Assembly (NCBI RefSeq): GCF_013761175.1
Contig: NZ_JACDUR010000001.1
Location: 744,001-808,000, forward strand
Reading direction: 5' to 3'
From: Nonomuraea soli
GTDB lineage: Bacteria > Actinomycetota > Actinomycetes > Streptosporangiales > Streptosporangiaceae
DNA length: 64,000 nucleotides
In this document: positions 51,714 to 59,199 of the stretch, one piece after another
Numbering within the stretch: position 1 is the first letter of the stretch
Layout of the letters: the number at the start of each line of letters is the position of its first letter
The notes under the pieces: generated by a model
What the model was told of the DNA's origin: nothing
The model's database searches: none
Seen by the model: only the letters and a program-made list of their open reading frames with translations
Translations under genes and position numbers: made by a program

Positions 51714-52690
51714 CCTCCCGCAACCGTGCCCTTCTGGCCGGCGCCGCCTGGGGCGTGCTCGTCACCGCCGCCGTCGTCGCCGTCTCCTTCGCCTTCCGTG
51801 ATCGATTGCCCTCACCGCTGGCCACCCACTGGGGCTCGGGCTTCGAACCCGACGGCAACTCCGGCTTCACCGCCATCCTGCTGTCGGTGCTGGGCATGTG
51901 GGCGCTGTTCTGGGTCGTCCTGATGGGCATCGCGGCCGACGGCCGCGCCTTCGCCCGGCGGCTGTCACGCGCCTACTGGTGGGGCGCGCTGATCTGGAGC
52001 GGCTCCTTCGTCGCCCTGATGCACGCGTCGACCATCCTGGCCAACCTCGACGCCCCCGCCTGGACCGACGCCCACCTGTCCGGGTGGAGCGTCGCCGCCG
52101 TCGTCGCCGTCCCGTTCGCCCTCGGCGCACTCGCCGGCTTCCTCGGTCGCGGCGAGCCCGACCAGCCCACCCCCGCCGGCGAGGCCCCGCCCCAGCTCCG
52201 CCTGCGCGCCGGCCAGCGCTCCGCCTGGGTCAGCCGGGTGACCAACGCGTGGCTCTACCCGCTCTCCGTCGTCCCCCTCGCGGTCGCCGTCGTCGCCGCC
52301 GTGCTCTGGCTGACCGGCGTCCTGCCGCCCGGCGTCACGGCCACCGTGGTGCCGCTCATGTTCGTCGCCGCGGCCGCCGGGATCGCCACCTGCGCCGTCA
52401 CCGTCCGCGTCAGTGACGACGGCGTCGCGATCGGCTTCGGGCCCTTCGGGTGGCCGGTGCGGAGGATCCGGCTCTCCAAGATCGAGTCCGCTTGGGCGGA
52501 GGAGCGTTTCCCCAGCCAGGTCGGCGGCTGGGGCTTCCGCGGGGTGCCGGGGATGGCGGCGATCATGATCAGGGGAGGGGAGTGCCTGGTGCTGCGGTAC
52601 CACTCCGGGGGGCAGCTGGTGATCAGCATCGACGATGCGACGCGGGGGGCCTCGCTGCTCAACGCACTCATTCAGGAGCGAGTGTCATGA
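51710..52690 (+). CDS. DUF1648-containing membrane protein
   Basis: 326 residues. Membrane helices at about 8-28, 52-72, 85-105, 120-140, 190-210 and 220-240. The first extracytoplasmic loop carries the DUF1648 signature 'LPSPLATHWGSGFEPDG'. The C-terminal 90 residues form a soluble PH-like domain ('VRVSDDGVAIGFGPFGWPVR', 'VLRYHSGGQLVISIDDATRG'). The function is unknown; SdpI-like immunity proteins carry the same domain, so a role in resisting membrane-active toxins is possible. ATGA overlaps on both sides couple it to gntR and the CPBP gene. Confidence 0.85.
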   Translation: MTSRNRALLAGAAWGVLVTAAVVAVSFAFRDRLPSPLATHWGSGFEPDGNSGFTAILLSVLGMWALFWVVLMGIAADGRAFARRLSRAYWWGALIWSGSFVALMHASTILANLDAPAWTDAHLSGWSVAAVVAVPFALGALAGFLGRGEPDQPTPAGEAPPQLRLRAGQRSAWVSRVTNAWLYPLSVVPLAVAVVAAVLWLTGVLPPGVTATVVPLMFVAAAAGIATCAVTVRVSDDGVAIGFGPFGWPVRRIRLSKIESAWAEERFPSQVGGWGFRGVPGMAAIMIRGGECLVLRYHSGGQLVISIDDATRGASLLNALIQERVS

Positions 52691-54162
52691 CCACCCATCC
52701 CGAACCCGCCGCCCCCGCACCCCGCCCGGTGCCCGCCCCTGCTCCTACCTCTGCCTCCGGCCCTACCTCTGCCTCCGGCCCTGCCCCTGATTCTGCGCAG
52801 GGCCCCGGGCCTGCCCCTGCCCCTGCTTCTGCTCAGGGCCCCGGTCCCGCCTCTGCCTCCGCCTTCGCACCCGCCTCCGCACCCGGCGAGGCGGGGGCAC
52901 GCCCGGCCTCCACGTCAAGCGAGGCTGGGGCTCGCCCCACGCCCTTGCCCAGTGAGGCCGAAGCTCGTTCCGCCTCCGCACCCGCCTCCGCCTCTACCCC
53001 CGCCTCCGCCTCTACCCCCGCCTCCGCCTCTACCCCCGCCTCCGCCTCTACCCCCGCCTCCGCCTCCGCGCCGACGCTCACACCCGGCGAGACCGGGGCT
53101 CTCCCGGCGTCCATGCCCGCCAAGGCCGCAACCCGTAGCCCCAAGCCCTTGCCCGGTGAGGCCGACCCTCGCCCCACGCCCTCACCCGGTGAGATGGCCG
53201 AAGCTCGCCCCACGCCCTCGCCCCGCGTGGCCGAAGCCCTCCCTACGCCCTCGCCCAGCGAGGCCCGAACTCGCCACTCCACCCCCACACCCAAGCGCGA
53301 CCTCGTCGTCTTCCTCGCGGTGTCCTTCGGCCTGTCATGGCTCGTCGCCCTGCCCCTGTGGCTGGGCGACGGGCTGGAGTCCACCCAGTTCCTCCTCTGG
53401 GGCTCCCTCCTGATGCTCACCCCCACAGTCGGCGTCCTCGCCGTCTGGCTCACCCGCCGAACCCCGTTCCGCCGCTTCGCCAACGAGACAGGCCTCACCC
53501 TCGGCCCCGCGCGAGGCCGTACCGCACGCCTGATCCTGGCCGCCTGGCTGGGCATCCCGGCCATCATCCTCACTTCGATCGCACTCAGCCTGCTGCTCGG
53601 CTGGCTCCAGCCCAACCTGTCCGGCCTGGCCGCCACCCTGCGCTCAGCCGGCCTCCCCGTCCCCGCCGACCTCGCACCGGCCTTCATCGCCCAGGTGGTG
53701 GGCGCCACGCTGATCGGGCCGTTGGTCAACGCCGTCCAGAGCTTCGGCGAGGAGTGGGGCTGGCGCGGCTGGCTGCTACCCCGCCTCGTCGAGGAGCGCG
53801 GCGTGTGGTTCGGCGTGCTCGTCTCCGGCGTGATCTGGGGCGCCTGGCACGCACCCCTGACCTTGCTCGGCTACAACTACCCCGACCTGGGCGCCTGGGC
53901 CGCACTCATGTTCGTGGGAGCCACGGTGCTGATCGGCGCCCTGTTCGGGTGGTTGCGGCTGCGCTCGGGAAGCGTCTGGCCTGCTGTGGTGGCGCACGGG
54001 TCGCTCAATGCGGTGGGGCCTGTGGTGCTGGCGTTCGGCGGCTCTCCCAACGCCGCTCTCGTCGGCGTCGCGGGGGTGGCCGGGTGGGTGGTCCTGGCGG
54101 TGGTGACGGCGGTGCTGTTCCGCGCGTTCCCGGTGCGGCGGGCGGAGGTGGCCGGCGCCTGA
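52687..54162 (+). CDS. CPBP-family intramembrane protease with long Pro/Ala/Ser N-terminal extension
   Basis: 491 residues. Residues 1-205 are low-complexity Pro/Ala/Ser/Thr sequence built from several short tandem repeats, including four exact copies of an 18-bp unit (PASAST). Residues about 210-485 are the CPBP (Abi) domain with eight or so helices and the active-site motifs 'SFGEEWGWRGWLLPR' (EExxxR), 'SGVIWGAWHAPL' and 'VVAHGSLNAV'. CPBP proteins are Rce1-like glutamate proteases, sometimes providing bacteriocin self-immunity. The long extension is unusual and probably cytoplasmic. Third gene of the GntR operon. Confidence 0.9.
   Translation: MTTHPEPAAPAPRPVPAPAPTSASGPTSASGPAPDSAQGPGPAPAPASAQGPGPASASAFAPASAPGEAGARPASTSSEAGARPTPLPSEAEARSASAPASASTPASASTPASASTPASASTPASASAPTLTPGETGALPASMPAKAATRSPKPLPGEADPRPTPSPGEMAEARPTPSPRVAEALPTPSPSEARTRHSTPTPKRDLVVFLAVSFGLSWLVALPLWLGDGLESTQFLLWGSLLMLTPTVGVLAVWLTRRTPFRRFANETGLTLGPARGRTARLILAAWLGIPAIILTSIALSLLLGWLQPNLSGLAATLRSAGLPVPADLAPAFIAQVVGATLIGPLVNAVQSFGEEWGWRGWLLPRLVEERGVWFGVLVSGVIWGAWHAPLTLLGYNYPDLGAWAALMFVGATVLIGALFGWLRLRSGSVWPAVVAHGSLNAVGPVVLAFGGSPNAALVGVAGVAGWVVLAVVTAVLFRAFPVRRAEVAGA
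52984..53055 (+). repeat. 18-bp tandem repeat, four exact copies, within the CPBP gene
   Basis: GCCTCCGCCTCTACCCCC repeats at 52984, 53002, 53020 and 53038, encoding the hexapeptide period A-S-A-S-T-P. A partial fifth copy follows. A separate 18-bp pair (CCTACCTCTGCCTCCGGC) lies near 52745-52780. Confidence 0.95.
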
Positions 54163-54530
54163 GGCTGCGGTGGCATGAGGCACACGGCGGGGGCATTCAA
54201 GGGTGCCGTGAAGTCTGCCCGCGCGATCGTGGCGCGTTTGAGACGGGCCCCGCGTGATGCTGGCCCCTCGCGCGGGGGGATGTGTGCAGGGCCTGTGGTG
54301 TGCTGGCCCGCGTGATGCCGGGTCCGCATGGCGTCGGCTTGCATGGCGTCGACCTGGGTGGCGCTGGTCCGTGTGGTGCTGGCCTGCGTGGCGTCGGCCC
54401 GTGTGGTGCCGGCTCGCGTGGCGTCGGTCTGTTTGGCCGTGGGCGTGTGGCGTCGGTCCGCGGCCAAAGACATTAAGGGGCGTCGTGATGCCGAGCGGCC
54501 GCGGCAGAGCGTGCGAGGCTCGTGCGGCCA
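54163..54530. other. Non-coding spacer between convergent CPBP and cobS genes
   Basis: 368 bp with no gene I can support. It holds the 15-bp minisatellite described separately. Open frames on the minus strand here are a by-product of the in-frame repeat and have no ribosome site or family likeness. Confidence 0.7.
54294..54459. repeat. Degenerate 15-bp minisatellite
   Basis: About ten to eleven units near a consensus of YGYRTGGYGYYGGYC, for example CGCATGGCGTCGGCT (54325), CGTGTGGTGCTGGCC (54370), TGCGTGGCGTCGGCC (54385), CGTGTGGTGCCGGCT (54400), CGCGTGGCGTCGGTC (54415). The period resembles the 15-bp repeat inside the helical-repeat gene at 12.6 kb. Confidence 0.85.
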
Positions 54531-55433
54531 TCACACGAGCGCGGCGAAGACGACCAGGGCCGCCGTGGTAGCGGTCTCGACGAGAGCGCCGAGCACGTCG
54601 CCCGTGACGCCGCCGAGCCGCCGCCTGGTGTGACGGAGCAGCAGCAGCGCCACCGCCAGCCCGCCCAGGGCGGCCAGCGTAGGCGTGAGGGTGACGAGCC
54701 AGCCCTGCTCGACGAGCGAGCCCTCCGCGAGCCCGCTCTGTTCGATGACCGCGTCGTTTGCTGCGAGCCGGGTTTGTTCGGCAGGCGAGCTCGCGGCAAC
54801 CGGCAAGCTTTGCTCGGCGATGCGAGCTGCGCCTGTCGCCGGCACGATCCACTGCGTGCCCACGCCCACGAGCGGCACGGCACCGACCACGACCAGGGTG
54901 ACGACGAGCACCCAGCTCCGCCGTACGGTGCCGGCCACCATGGCGCCGAGGCCGTCGGGGCGGGCGCTCGGGACGGTGGTGCGGCAGGCCCAGGTGAGGG
55001 CCAGGCGTCCGGAGACGGCGGCTGTCACCAGAGCGACGGGAGCCAGGCCGGGGCCGAGGCTGGAGAGGGCGGCGGCCTGGGTGAGGAGGAGGAAGATCAG
55101 TGACATTACGCCGAAGGGGCCGATGTCGGATTTCTTCATGATCTGCAACGCCTGGTCGGCGGGTTTGCCGCTGCCGAGGCCGTCCGCCAGGTCGGCGAGG
55201 CCGTCGAGGTGGAGGCCTCGGGTGAGGAGGGCGAGCAGGCCGAGGCTGAGCGCCGCCCCGAGCAGGTCGGGCCGCCACCACAGGGGGGTGGCGGCGATGA
55301 GGCCGAGGAGGAGGCCGGCCGCTGGGGCGAGTGTCATCGCCCGGCCCGCCACGTCGCGGTTCACGACGGTCACGTGGATCGGGAAGATGCTCAGCGTGCC
55401 GACTGCGAATCGGGCACCCGCACTCCAGGACAT
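54531..55433 (-). CDS. cobS: Adenosylcobinamide-GDP ribazoletransferase
   Basis: 300 residues from the ATG at 55433. Conserved 'ALLTRGLHLDGLADLADGLG' and 'IMKKSDIGPFGVMSL' are the CobS substrate and metal motifs, and the C-terminal 'RRLGGVTGDVLGALVETATT' is intact. It joins adenosylcobinamide-GDP to alpha-ribazole in the last steps of cobalamin synthesis. It is about 50 residues longer than usual: an extra hydrophilic loop (about 205-250, rich in Glu-Gln) lies between two membrane helices. cobU is 5.4 kb away instead of adjacent, and cobT is not in the window. Confidence 0.93.
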   Translation of the reverse strand: MSWSAGARFAVGTLSIFPIHVTVVNRDVAGRAMTLAPAAGLLLGLIAATPLWWRPDLLGAALSLGLLALLTRGLHLDGLADLADGLGSGKPADQALQIMKKSDIGPFGVMSLIFLLLTQAAALSSLGPGLAPVALVTAAVSGRLALTWACRTTVPSARPDGLGAMVAGTVRRSWVLVVTLVVVGAVPLVGVGTQWIVPATGAARIAEQSLPVAASSPAEQTRLAANDAVIEQSGLAEGSLVEQGWLVTLTPTLAALGGLAVALLLLRHTRRRLGGVTGDVLGALVETATTAALVVFAALV

Positions 55434-55798
55434 GACCGTTGATCCTAGGCGGGTCCGTGTTCGCCCTGGTCGGGTGCCTTGGCGACGGGCCGGTGGGGGT
55501 GAGTAGGTGACCCTGGTGGTGGGACGGGTCGGGGAGCCGTGGTGGCGGGCGAGCTTGGCGGGTGGACGGGGCAACCGGCCGGTGCCGGTAGGAGGGGCGA
55601 GGTTGGTGGGCCGGTGGAGATCGGCGTGCCCGGCCGCGGAGCCGGTGAGGCGAGTGAGACCGGGTGAGGCGAGTGAGAGCGGGTGAGGCGGGTGAGGCTA
55701 GTGAGGCGAGTGAGGGCGGGGGAGTTCGGTGGCGGGCCCAGGTGAGTGGGCGAGCTTGGCCCGTGGGTCGGTTGCGGGCGCCGGTGAGGCGTGGCGCG
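55434..55798. other. Non-coding spacer between cobS and the TPR-kinase gene
   Basis: 365 bp. No gene is supported. The part from about 55646 to 55740 consists of GTGAGGCGAGTGAG-like short repeats with a period near 19 bp. No terminator or riboswitch could be recognised upstream of cobS. Confidence 0.6.
55646..55740. repeat. Short GGTGAGGCGAGTGAG-type tandem repeats
   Basis: Four or five imperfect copies of a unit near GGTGAGGCGAGTGAGAGCG in a strongly purine-biased stretch. Confidence 0.7.
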
Positions 55799-57088
55799 TT
55801 AGAAGAGCTCGTCGATCAGCCGGTAATACGCGAGCCTCGCCGTATCCGGCGCGTGCAGGCCGTACGCCGTGAAGAACTCCCCGACCGCCCCTTCCCCGAA
55901 GTCCTCGCGCAGGTCGCGGACGGCCAGTGCGAGGTCGCGGTAGCGGTCGCCTGTGCCCACGCGCCCGAGGTCGATGAGCATCCCGCCGTTCAGCACGTTC
56001 GACGGTGTGAAGTCCCCGTGCGTGACCACGAGGTCCTCGTCGCGGGGCCGCTCGGCGTGGAGCCGGTCGAGGACCTGGCGGGCGGTGAGGCCGAGGTTGT
56101 CCTCGTCGAAGTCCTCGACGTCGACGAGGCCTTCGATGACCTGCCGCCGCGCCCGGGTGAGTTGTACGTCGAGGCGTTCGTCGAAGGGGCACGTGGCGAC
56201 GGGTAGCGCGTGGAGAGCTTTCAGCACCGACCCCATGACCGCGCCGATCCCGGGTGGTGGGGAGGTGGCGAGGCTGGGTGCGCCGGCGTCGGCGAGGACG
56301 AGCACGTCGTCCTCGAAGGCGGCGACCTCGGGTACGGCGATGCCGTGCGCGCCGAGCCAGGTGAGCCGCTCGTGCTCGCGGCGGGCGTGGGGGCCGCGTT
56401 TGACGTAGTACGCGTCGTTGACGAAGGCCACGGTGCCGCTGAGCCCCTCGTGGGCGTCCGACCAGGAGGGGGAGGGGCCCAGCAGGGCGGCCACGGAGGG
56501 CGGGAGGGGGAGGACGAAGGCGGGGTCGTCGAGGGCGGCCAGCGCGGCGCGGGTGCCGGCCGCGAGCGACGGGTCGCCTGGAGCGGCTTTGCGCACGGTC
56601 AGGTCGCTTGGGGCGGCTTTGCGCACGGTCAGGTCGTCTTGGGCGGCTTCGCGCAGGGCCAGCGCTTCGGTCAGCAGGTCGCGGGCCTCGTCGAGCCGGC
56701 CCTGTTCGCCCAGCGCCTTGCCGAGGTGCTGCAGCGCGAACGAGACATACACGGGAGCGGCCGTGCGGGCATGGGAGAGGGCGCGGCGGTAGAGGGTCTC
56801 GGCTGTGGCGGTGTCGCCCGCGTAGCGGTACACGTCGGCGAGGTTGATCGTCACGGCGACCACGCGCGCCGGGGTGTCGGCCAGTTCCATCGCCTGGTCC
56901 AGCAGGTCGAGTGCCTGGTCGTGGGAGCCCAGCGCGAGGTGGCCGATCGCGGCGGCCCGCAGGTCGGCGAAACCGGAGGGCGGTGTGGGGGAGAGTGCGA
57001 CGAGAGCGGCTAGGGCGTCACGATCGCCCGGGATCATCCGCTGCCGAGCGTCATACGTGATCAGTTGATTTATCTGCTCATGTAGCAC
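55799..57088 (-). CDS. TPR-domain protein fused to an APH-like kinase domain
   Basis: 429 residues from a GTG at 57088, 8 nt after TAACGT; an ATG at 57037 is the alternative start and would shorten it by 17 residues. Residues about 15-190 contain TPR-like helices ('IGHLALGSHDQALDLLDQAM', 'TAETLYRRALSHARTAAPVY', 'LGKALGEQGRLDEARDLLTE'). After a 10-residue repeat (DLTVRKAAPS) the rest is an aminoglycoside-phosphotransferase-like kinase: 'VVTHGDFTPSNVL' (catalytic Asp, metal Asn) and 'LIDLGRVGTGDRYRDLA' (DFG-equivalent). The substrate is unknown; resistance or small-molecule phosphorylation are options. It is divergent from the ABC ATPase gene. Confidence 0.8.
   Translation of the reverse strand: MLHEQINQLITYDARQRMIPGDRDALAALVALSPTPPSGFADLRAAAIGHLALGSHDQALDLLDQAMELADTPARVVAVTINLADVYRYAGDTATAETLYRRALSHARTAAPVYVSFALQHLGKALGEQGRLDEARDLLTEALALREAAQDDLTVRKAAPSDLTVRKAAPGDPSLAAGTRAALAALDDPAFVLPLPPSVAALLGPSPSWSDAHEGLSGTVAFVNDAYYVKRGPHARREHERLTWLGAHGIAVPEVAAFEDDVLVLADAGAPSLATSPPPGIGAVMGSVLKALHALPVATCPFDERLDVQLTRARRQVIEGLVDVEDFDEDNLGLTARQVLDRLHAERPRDEDLVVTHGDFTPSNVLNGGMLIDLGRVGTGDRYRDLALAVRDLREDFGEGAVGEFFTAYGLHAPDTARLAYYRLIDELF
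56583..56659 (-). repeat. 30-bp tandem repeat in the TPR-kinase gene
   Basis: GCGGCTTTGCGCACGGTCAG begins each unit at 56583 and 56613, and a degenerate third copy begins at 56643. It encodes the decapeptide period DLTVRKAAPS between the TPR and kinase domains. Confidence 0.9.
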
Positions 57089-57113
57089 GTTTACGCACGT
57101 TATCGTGAGCTGC
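57089..57113. promoter_or_regulatory. Overlapping divergent leaderless promoters
   Basis: Minus-strand TAACGT (57102-57097) lies 8 nt before the TPR-kinase GTG. Plus-strand TATCGT (57101-57106) lies 7 nt before the ABC ATPase GTG. The two -10 boxes share bases 57101-57102, so the polymerases would compete for one site. Confidence 0.55.
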
Positions 57114-57908
57114 GTGTATGCGCTTGAGCTGACCGGGGTCACCGTCAACGTCGTAGGCAGGACTCTCCTGGCGGGAGTCGACTGGCAGGTGGGGTACGGC
57201 GAGCACTGGGTGGTGCTCGGCCCGAACGGAGCGGGCAAGACCACGATGCTCTCGCTCGCCGCCGCCGTACGGCACCCGAGCGAGGGTACGGTCACCGTCC
57301 TCGGACATCGCCTCGGCCGGGTCGACATGCGTGAGCTGCGCCGCCACCTCGGCCTGGTCAGCGCCAGCCAGCACCTGATCGACGAGGAGCTCCTGGAGGA
57401 GGAGGGCGCGACCGCGCACACGGTCGTGCTGACCGGGCACACCGGCACGAGCGCGCCGTTGTGGGACAGGTACGGCCCCGCCGAGCGCGAGCGTGCCACC
57501 CGCATGCTGGCTGACCTGGGCTGCAAGGAGCTGGGGGAGCGGCCGTTCCGTGTCTGCTCGCAGGGGGAACGGGCGCGGATCAGGGTCGCCCGTGCGCTGA
57601 TGCCCGAGCCGTCCGTGATTTTCCTGGATGAGCCGTTCGCCGGGCTGGACCTGCCGGCCAGGGAAGATCTGATCGAGGCCGTGGAGGAGTTGGCGGGCAA
57701 CCGGCCGATGCTCACCACCGTGACGGTGACGCACCATCTGGAGGAGATCCCCGCGACGACCACACACGCGTTGCTGATGAAGGACGGCAGGGTTCTGGCG
57801 CAGGGCGAGGTCGAGCAGGTGCTGACCGGGGAGCTGCTGTCGGAGTGCTTCGGCCGTCCGCTGCGGGTGGAGCGCGACGGGGGGCGCTGGTACGGCAGGC
57901 GGGGCTGA
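57114..57908 (+). CDS. ABC transporter ATP-binding protein (orphan, single domain)
   Basis: 264 residues from the GTG at 57114, chosen because TATCGT ends 7 nt upstream; a GTG at 57105 lies inside that box. Walker A 'VLGPNGAGKTTMLSL', a degenerate signature 'RVCSQGERARIRVARAL' (CSQGE instead of LSGGQ), Walker B 'VIFLDEPFAGLDLPARE', and H-loop 'TVTVTHHLEEIPATTTHALL'. It resembles ModF-like or molybdate/iron-type soluble ATPases. No permease is adjacent, so the partner is elsewhere or the protein is a stand-alone ATPase. Confidence 0.85.
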   Translation: MYALELTGVTVNVVGRTLLAGVDWQVGYGEHWVVLGPNGAGKTTMLSLAAAVRHPSEGTVTVLGHRLGRVDMRELRRHLGLVSASQHLIDEELLEEEGATAHTVVLTGHTGTSAPLWDRYGPAERERATRMLADLGCKELGERPFRVCSQGERARIRVARALMPEPSVIFLDEPFAGLDLPAREDLIEAVEELAGNRPMLTTVTVTHHLEEIPATTTHALLMKDGRVLAQGEVEQVLTGELLSECFGRPLRVERDGGRWYGRRG

Positions 57909-57950
57909 CCAGGGGCGGAGGATAATTTCATATAAAACCAGTAGGAAATG

Positions 57951-57986
57951 TTGACTTAGCCTCATGCCCTCCTTACCGTTGAGGGC
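57951..57986 (+). promoter_or_regulatory. Leaderless promoter of the sulfonate operon leader
   Basis: TTGACT (57951-57956), exactly 17-bp spacer, TACCGT (57974-57979), then 7 nt to the ATG of the poly-Cys sORF. Just upstream is CAGTAGGAAATG, a possible activator half-site also seen at the first sulfur operon. Confidence 0.75.
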
Positions 57987-58010
57987 ATGACGTGCTGTTG
58001 CCGCTCCTGA
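57987..58010 (+). CDS. Poly-cysteine leader peptide (MTCCCRS)
   Basis: ATG-ACG-TGC-TGT-TGC-CGC-TCC-TGA encodes Met-Thr-Cys-Cys-Cys-Arg-Ser. The predicted transcription start coincides with the ATG, so the sORF is at the very 5' end of the mRNA. It is 57 nt before the ssuA start. Leaderless sORFs with consecutive Cys codons have been shown in mycobacteria to act as cysteine-responsive attenuators of downstream sulfur genes; the same arrangement here predicts raised expression of the importer when charged Cys-tRNA is scarce. I see no strong attenuator hairpin between it and ssuA, so the mechanism may be Rho-dependent or act on the ssuA ribosome site. Confidence 0.8.
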   Translation: MTCCCRS

Positions 58011-58067
58011 GGCGGCCCTTTTCGGCCCCTTCGCGCCACTCATCCGTTTCACGTTGAAGGGTTAGCC

Positions 58068-59111
58068 ATGTCCCCCCGTTCACTCAGGTACGTTCTGCCT
58101 GCCCTCCTGCTGGCCCTGAGCTCCGCCTGCGGCTCCGGCTCCGAGACCGCGGCCGCTCAGCTCAAGCCCACCGACCCCCTGCCGACGACGGTCCCGCAGG
58201 GTACCGTCCTGAGAGTGGGCGACCCGTCCACCAAGGTGGCGCTGACGTTGTCGGGCCAGATCGACTCGTTCTCCTTCAAGATCGAGTGGGCCAACCTCAG
58301 CGGAGGCCCGCAGACCTCCGAGGCCTTCCGCGCCAAGGCGCTCGACGTGGGCGCGGTCGCCGAGATCCCGCCCATCCACGCCGCCTGGACCGGCCTGCCG
58401 ACCAAGATCGTCGCATCCCGCTACCGCAAGGACGCGCTCAACCACCCGACCTACGTCCTGGGCGTCGCGCCCGGCACCGCCGTCACCACCCTGCAGGAGC
58501 TGCGCGGCAAGAAGATCGCCTTCAGCCCCGGCCAGGCCCAGGGCGCCCTGATCCTCAAGGTGCTCAAGAAGGCGGGACTGACCAAGGACGACGTCACCCT
58601 GATCGAGCTGCCGAGCACCGGCGACGTCTACGCCAAGGCGCTGGCCTCCAAGCAGGTCGAGGTGGCGCCGATCGGCGGCGTGCAGATCAAGCGCTACCTC
58701 GCCCAGTTCGGCAAGGACGGCGCGACCACGGTCAACCACGGCCTGCGCGACGATCCCGGCCACCTCTACGTGCCGACCGAGGTGCTGCAGGACCCGGCCA
58801 AGGCCGCCGCGGTCAAGGAGTACGTGGCCGCCTGGGCGCGCGCCGTCAAGTGGGTCCACGAGCACCCGAAGGAGTGGATCGACGGCTACTACGTCAAGGA
58901 CCAGGGCCTGACCCCCGAGGACGGGCAGTACCTGGTCGACGCGGCAGGGGAGCCCGAGCTGCCCGCCGACTGGAGCGAGGCGATCACCCGGCACCAGGAG
59001 ACCGTCGACCTGCTCGCCGCGGAACTGGGCAACAAGCCGCTGAAGGCGGCCGACCTGTACGACCTGCGGTATCAGACCGTGGGAGCCGACGCGATCAAGG
59101 CAGGTGCCTGA
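58068..59111 (+). CDS. ssuA: Sulfonate ABC transporter substrate-binding lipoprotein
   Basis: 347 residues, ATG with GAAGGG 6 nt upstream. The signal peptide 'YVLPALLLALSSACGSGS' ends in lipobox SSAC. The mature protein is SsuA-like ('LRVGDPSTKVALTLSGQ', 'AEIPPIHAAWTGLPTKIVAS', 'LQELRGKKIAFSPGQAQGAL', 'KALASKQVEVAPIGGVQIKR'). Behind the poly-Cys leader it most likely captures a sulfonate or other organosulfur compound. The TGA overlaps the ATG of the first micro-ORF (TGATG). It differs clearly from the SsuA at 22.8 kb, so the two operons have different ligands. Confidence 0.92.
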   Translation: MSPRSLRYVLPALLLALSSACGSGSETAAAQLKPTDPLPTTVPQGTVLRVGDPSTKVALTLSGQIDSFSFKIEWANLSGGPQTSEAFRAKALDVGAVAEIPPIHAAWTGLPTKIVASRYRKDALNHPTYVLGVAPGTAVTTLQELRGKKIAFSPGQAQGALILKVLKKAGLTKDDVTLIELPSTGDVYAKALASKQVEVAPIGGVQIKRYLAQFGKDGATTVNHGLRDDPGHLYVPTEVLQDPAKAAAVKEYVAAWARAVKWVHEHPKEWIDGYYVKDQGLTPEDGQYLVDAAGEPELPADWSEAITRHQETVDLLAAELGNKPLKAADLYDLRYQTVGADAIKAGA

Positions 59112-59155
59112 TGACGACCGTCCACGCCCCCGCGACAGAAACGGCAGGTGCCTGA
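59111..59155 (+). CDS. Micro-ORF 1, 14 residues, coupled to ssuA
   Basis: Encodes MTTVHAPATETAGA. Its ATG overlaps the ssuA stop and its TGA overlaps the ATG of micro-ORF 2, each as TGATG. The first residues copy the ssuC start (MTT) and the last residues copy the ssuA end (AGA). It could be a by-product of duplication or a functional translational relay that tunes SsuC relative to SsuA. No homologue is recognised. Confidence 0.5.
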   Translation: MTTVHAPATETAGA

Positions 59156-59199
59156 TGGCGACGCCCCAGGAGTCCGCGACCGGAACGGCAGGTGCCTGA
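59155..59199 (+). CDS. Micro-ORF 2, 14 residues, coupled to ssuC
   Basis: Encodes MATPQESATGTAGA, very close to the ssuC N-terminus (MTTLQESA) and ending like ssuA. Its stop overlaps the ssuC ATG (TGATG), so ribosomes ending here can restart on ssuC. An AGGAG within it (CCCCAGGAGTCC) may serve as a weak internal ribosome site. Confidence 0.5.
   Translation: MATPQESATGTAGA

Noticed and set aside
53877..54473. Minus-strand open frame with a pentapeptide-like repeat (TTRAD, ATQAS)
   Set aside because: It is produced by the in-frame 15-bp minisatellite and runs into the antisense of the CPBP gene; there is no ribosome site or known domain.
55434..55798. Cobalamin riboswitch upstream of cobS
   Set aside because: I could not find the B12-box core or matching stems; the region is short GTGAGGCG repeats. 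The same is true upstream of cobU.
58011..58067. Intrinsic attenuator hairpin after the poly-Cys leader
   Set aside because: Only short GGCC/GGCG stems can be drawn and there is no T-run after a stable stem; Rho or ribosome-site control is at least as likely.
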